NCBI RefSeq assembly: GCF_032854445.1
Contig: NC_088306.1
Coordinates: 16,279,764-16,343,763, forward strand
Origin: Liolophura sinensis
Taxonomy: Eukaryota > Mollusca > Polyplacophora > Chitonida > Chitonidae
DNA: 64,000 bases
Direction of reading: 5' to 3'
The number at the start of each line of letters is the position of its first letter. The stretch's first letter is position 1. This document shows, one piece after another, positions 61,985 to 64,000 of the stretch. The position numbers and the translations under genes are program-made. The notes under the pieces were generated by a model, which worked only from the letters and a program-made list of their open reading frames with translations, did not search any database and was not told where the DNA came from.

Positions 61985-62505
61985 GTTATGGTCCTCTGTT
62001 ACACATTTGTTCCTCTTATAGCTTTGTTCCTCAGTTACACCTTTGTTCCTCTCTTACACCTTTGTTTTTCTTACACCTTTGTTCCTCTCTTGCACCTTTG
62101 TTCCTCTGTTACACTTTTGTTCCTCTTGCACCTTTGTTCCTTTGTTACACGTTTGTATCTCTTACACCTTTGTTCCTCTGTACGCATGTGTTCCTCTGTT
62201 ACGCATGTGTTCCTCTGTTACTCCGTTATTCTTCAGTTATACCTTTGTTCCTCTGTTAAACGTTTGTACCTCTTACACCTTGGTTCCTCTCACACCTTTG
62301 TTCCCCTGTACGCCTTTGTTCCTCTGTTACGCATGTGCTCCTCTGTTACGCCATTGCTCCTCTGATATACCTTTGATCCTCTGTTATACCTTTGTTCCTC
62401 TGTTACACTTTTGTTCCTCTTACACCTGTGCTCCTCTTACACCTTTGTTCCTATGTTACACTTTTGTCTCTGTTACACCTGTGTTCCTCTCTCCTGTAAT
62501 CATTT
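61985..62505. repeat. 18-bp pyrimidine-rich minisatellite (about 28 copies)
   Basis: Unit TTACACCTTTGTTCCTCT with variants, in the ANOS1 intron between exons e and f. The sense strand is strongly pyrimidine-rich. Three overlapping open frames (100-166 codons) are artefacts of the period of 18. Confidence 0.94.
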
Positions 62506-62754
62506 CATGTACATCATTTAAGGACACTTGGTGCAAAAATTAGCATGAAGTCAGGATGTTTCCTGATCAGAATCAGAATGATAGGCTGGTGTCAGAAGGA
62601 TGAAGGGAATGTGAACAAAAACTCTCACATGGTTGGTCAGGCAGTGCCGGGGAATACAGTGTTTCCACATTCATGTACATATAGTGGGAAATTCCCTCAG
62701 CGATGGCTTTAAGGATACGTGACCCTTGAATTTGTGTGATATGAATGGTTGCAG

Positions 62755-62882
62755 AGATCCAGGCTCCGTCGCCGCCTCGGAACCTGACACAGGCTGGGTT
62801 TACCATTCATGATGGGAAAATTGACCTCAACATGTCGTGGTTGGCACCCAGCAGAACTGATTTGCCCATCATCAAATACAAG
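62755..62882 (+). CDS. ANOS1: ANOS1 exon f: FN3 repeat 2, first half
   Basis: A 128-nt exon, phase 1 in and 0 out; acceptor GGTTGCAG, donor AAG|GTACCG. It encodes E-IQAPSPPRNLTQ, the usual proline-rich FN3 entry, then strand B with its core Trp in NMSWLAPSRTD, and ends PIIKYK, the strand C start as in vertebrate anosmin (P-V-H-H-Y-K). Sequons at NLT and NMS. An alternative acceptor 2 nt downstream would break the frame. Confidence 0.9.
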
Positions 62883-63540
62883 GTACCGGTAACGTACTGG
62901 TGATAAATCTAAAGCACGCACAGTAGTTGCTACATGAGTGACTTCTGTTCAAAAACACTGTCCATCTTGTCCCAGTAATTCAGAAAAGAATGTTTCTCTT
63001 ACGTCCATGACCACCTGGTTTCCAGACAAATGGGTTGATGGATATCAGAACTGTAGACTAGATTCTGATAGACGACAACCTGACATTGAAAAATGCAGTT
63101 GACCTTGACAATTGAAATTGACCTTGAAGAAGATTTTGAACTTGACAAATGAGATCAAGTGCTCAAATCCACCTCTTGCTTGTTCAGTTATTTCCTTTAT
63201 TGTGAGTCAGGAGATTTGCCGGGCACATGACAAGATGCAGCTGTTTACCACTCTTGCACAGTACATGTGCATGATCAATGCCATTATTGAATTTAAGTCT
63301 TCTATCAAATGAATAAATCAACTGGTTTCGCCCAAAATCGATGTAATAACAAAACATATTTTGACAAGACATTAGTTGTCTTGGAAACCAGTGCAGTCCC
63401 AAGTCTGCCTTCATGATACATTCTTGGTATCAAGAGACTCCCAAGTGTAGAGCGAAATGCAGTTTGTTTGTCTGTCAAAGCTATGTCCCAATGACCATAT
63501 TTTTCATGTCTTGTAAACCTCTGTTTCTGACTATTATCAG
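62883..63540. other. ANOS1 intron f-g
   Basis: Ordinary intron; includes a few TTGACCTTGA repeats around 63070-63140. No exon or mobile element recognised. Confidence 0.5.
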
Positions 63541-63618
63541 CTGTATTGGAGCCAACGACTACGTGCAATAACCGCCCAAATGGTGTCTCTTTACGTCCAC
63601 AAACAGAATGTTCCTGCT
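63541..63618 (+). CDS. ANOS1: ANOS1 exon g: FN3 repeat 2, middle part
   Basis: A 78-nt, phase 0-0 exon; acceptor CTATTATCAG, donor GCT|GTAAGT. It encodes LYWSQRLR...VSLYVHKQNVPA. The Y-W-S start directly after YK of exon f matches the vertebrate anosmin sequence (Y-K-V-F-W-S), which supports the junction. The rest is a divergent loop. The gene continues beyond the window: the end of FN3-2 and the later FN3 repeats are not visible before 64000. Confidence 0.83.
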
Positions 63619-63965
63619 GTAAGTTCACAAAACTTCTTTCATTTTCTGATTTTCAAAGTAAGTATAATTTATGATTACTGTAACGTTTTACTACATTATG
63701 TTTGAATCCCCTTTACTTGTAATTTACTTGCAATCAGTGCTCCTAAAATTTTAATTTGTACTCCAGAAGGGATTGTCTGTGTTGGATAACTTTCAAGTAA
63801 GGGTTTCCAAAATGATTACCTTGCCACTGTAGACAATGTAATCTTCCTAAAATCTCAAAATATCTGGGTTTTAGAACTAAAATACTGTTGCAAAACCACG
63901 GTGATGTTATATTTGGCGTGCAGAGACTGCTTCTGTTCTAGAGTGTGTCTTATAATTTATTTTTG

Positions 63966-64000
63966 GACCTCCATGACTTAGTGATTAGCATGCTTGCACA
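63966..64000 (+). mobile_element. SINE head cut by window edge
   Basis: GACCTCCATGACTTAGTGAT TAGCATGCTTGCACA looks like the A-box half of a tRNA-derived SINE (GGCTTAGTGGTTAGC-type). It is cut by the end of the window. Confidence 0.5.

Larger units (their letters stand above)
46665..63618 (+). other. ANOS1: Anosmin-1 gene, partial (seven internal exons)
   Basis: Gene model built by reading exons between AG and GT splice sites; all seven join in one frame (81+66+217+197+130+128+78 = 897 nt). The domain order is cysteine-rich, WAP, FN3, FN3, which is specific to anosmin-1 (KAL1). Anosmin-1 is a secreted matrix glycoprotein; in vertebrates it binds heparan sulfate and FGFR1 and guides GnRH-neuron and olfactory axon growth. 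Characteristic matches to the vertebrate family that I recognise are GFEAACIQSC and LKCCSNG in the WAP domain and WYQFRVAAV in FN3-1. The signal peptide and first cysteines (5') and the later FN3 repeats (3') are not in the model. Introns are 6.6, 6.0, 1.0, 0.7, 1.1 and 0.66 kb and are loaded with SINEs and minisatellites. Confidence 0.92.

Noticed and set aside
61957-62543. Overlapping Cys/Phe/Leu-rich frames up to 166 codons
   Set aside because: Produced by the 18-bp minisatellite inside an ANOS1 intron.

Overview
The window is AT-rich, intron-rich animal DNA. Its interspersed repeats are tRNA-derived SINEs with (ATAA)n tails, in a style I associate with molluscan and other lophotrochozoan genomes; the species cannot be named from the sequence. 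There is no bacterial-style gene packing. Almost all long open frames are shadows of tandem repeats or SINEs.

The one gene that can be firmly recognised is on the + strand in the last third (46665 to past the right edge): an anosmin-1 orthologue (ANOS1/KAL1). Seven consecutive coding exons join without a frame error (phases 0,0,1,0,1,0,0; 897 nt, 299 codons). They encode the end of the cysteine-rich domain, a complete WAP four-disulfide core, a complete first fibronectin type III (FN3) repeat and the start of the second. The signal-peptide exon and the first cysteines were not found in the 46 kb to the left; the remaining FN3 repeats lie beyond 64000. In vertebrates anosmin-1 is a secreted extracellular-matrix protein that binds heparan sulfate and modulates FGF-receptor signalling in axon and neuron guidance.

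Layout: 1-10441 and 11924-21537 are two versions of the same ~10 kb segment. They are separated by a 200-N gap (10442-10641) and 1.3 kb of single-copy DNA, and they differ by scattered substitutions and by tandem-repeat copy number. The first version ends exactly at the gap, which suggests two unmerged haplotypes of a polymorphic genome. 21538-46664 is intergenic or 5' intronic DNA with SINEs, three families of inverted-repeat (MITE-like) elements, several minisatellites and one unproven minus-strand candidate exon (41378-41619). 46665-63618 is ANOS1 and its introns.

The most unusual feature lies directly after ANOS1 exon 2 (53344-53409). A ~108-bp unit containing this exon, its splice donor and 39 bp of intron is repeated in tandem 13 more times plus a fragment (53449-54890). 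Four of the 13 extra exon copies stay open and would add a 23-residue cysteine-rich module; nine carry a 1-bp insertion that creates an in-frame stop. Because the exon is phase 0 on both sides, any open copy could in principle be spliced in without a frameshift.
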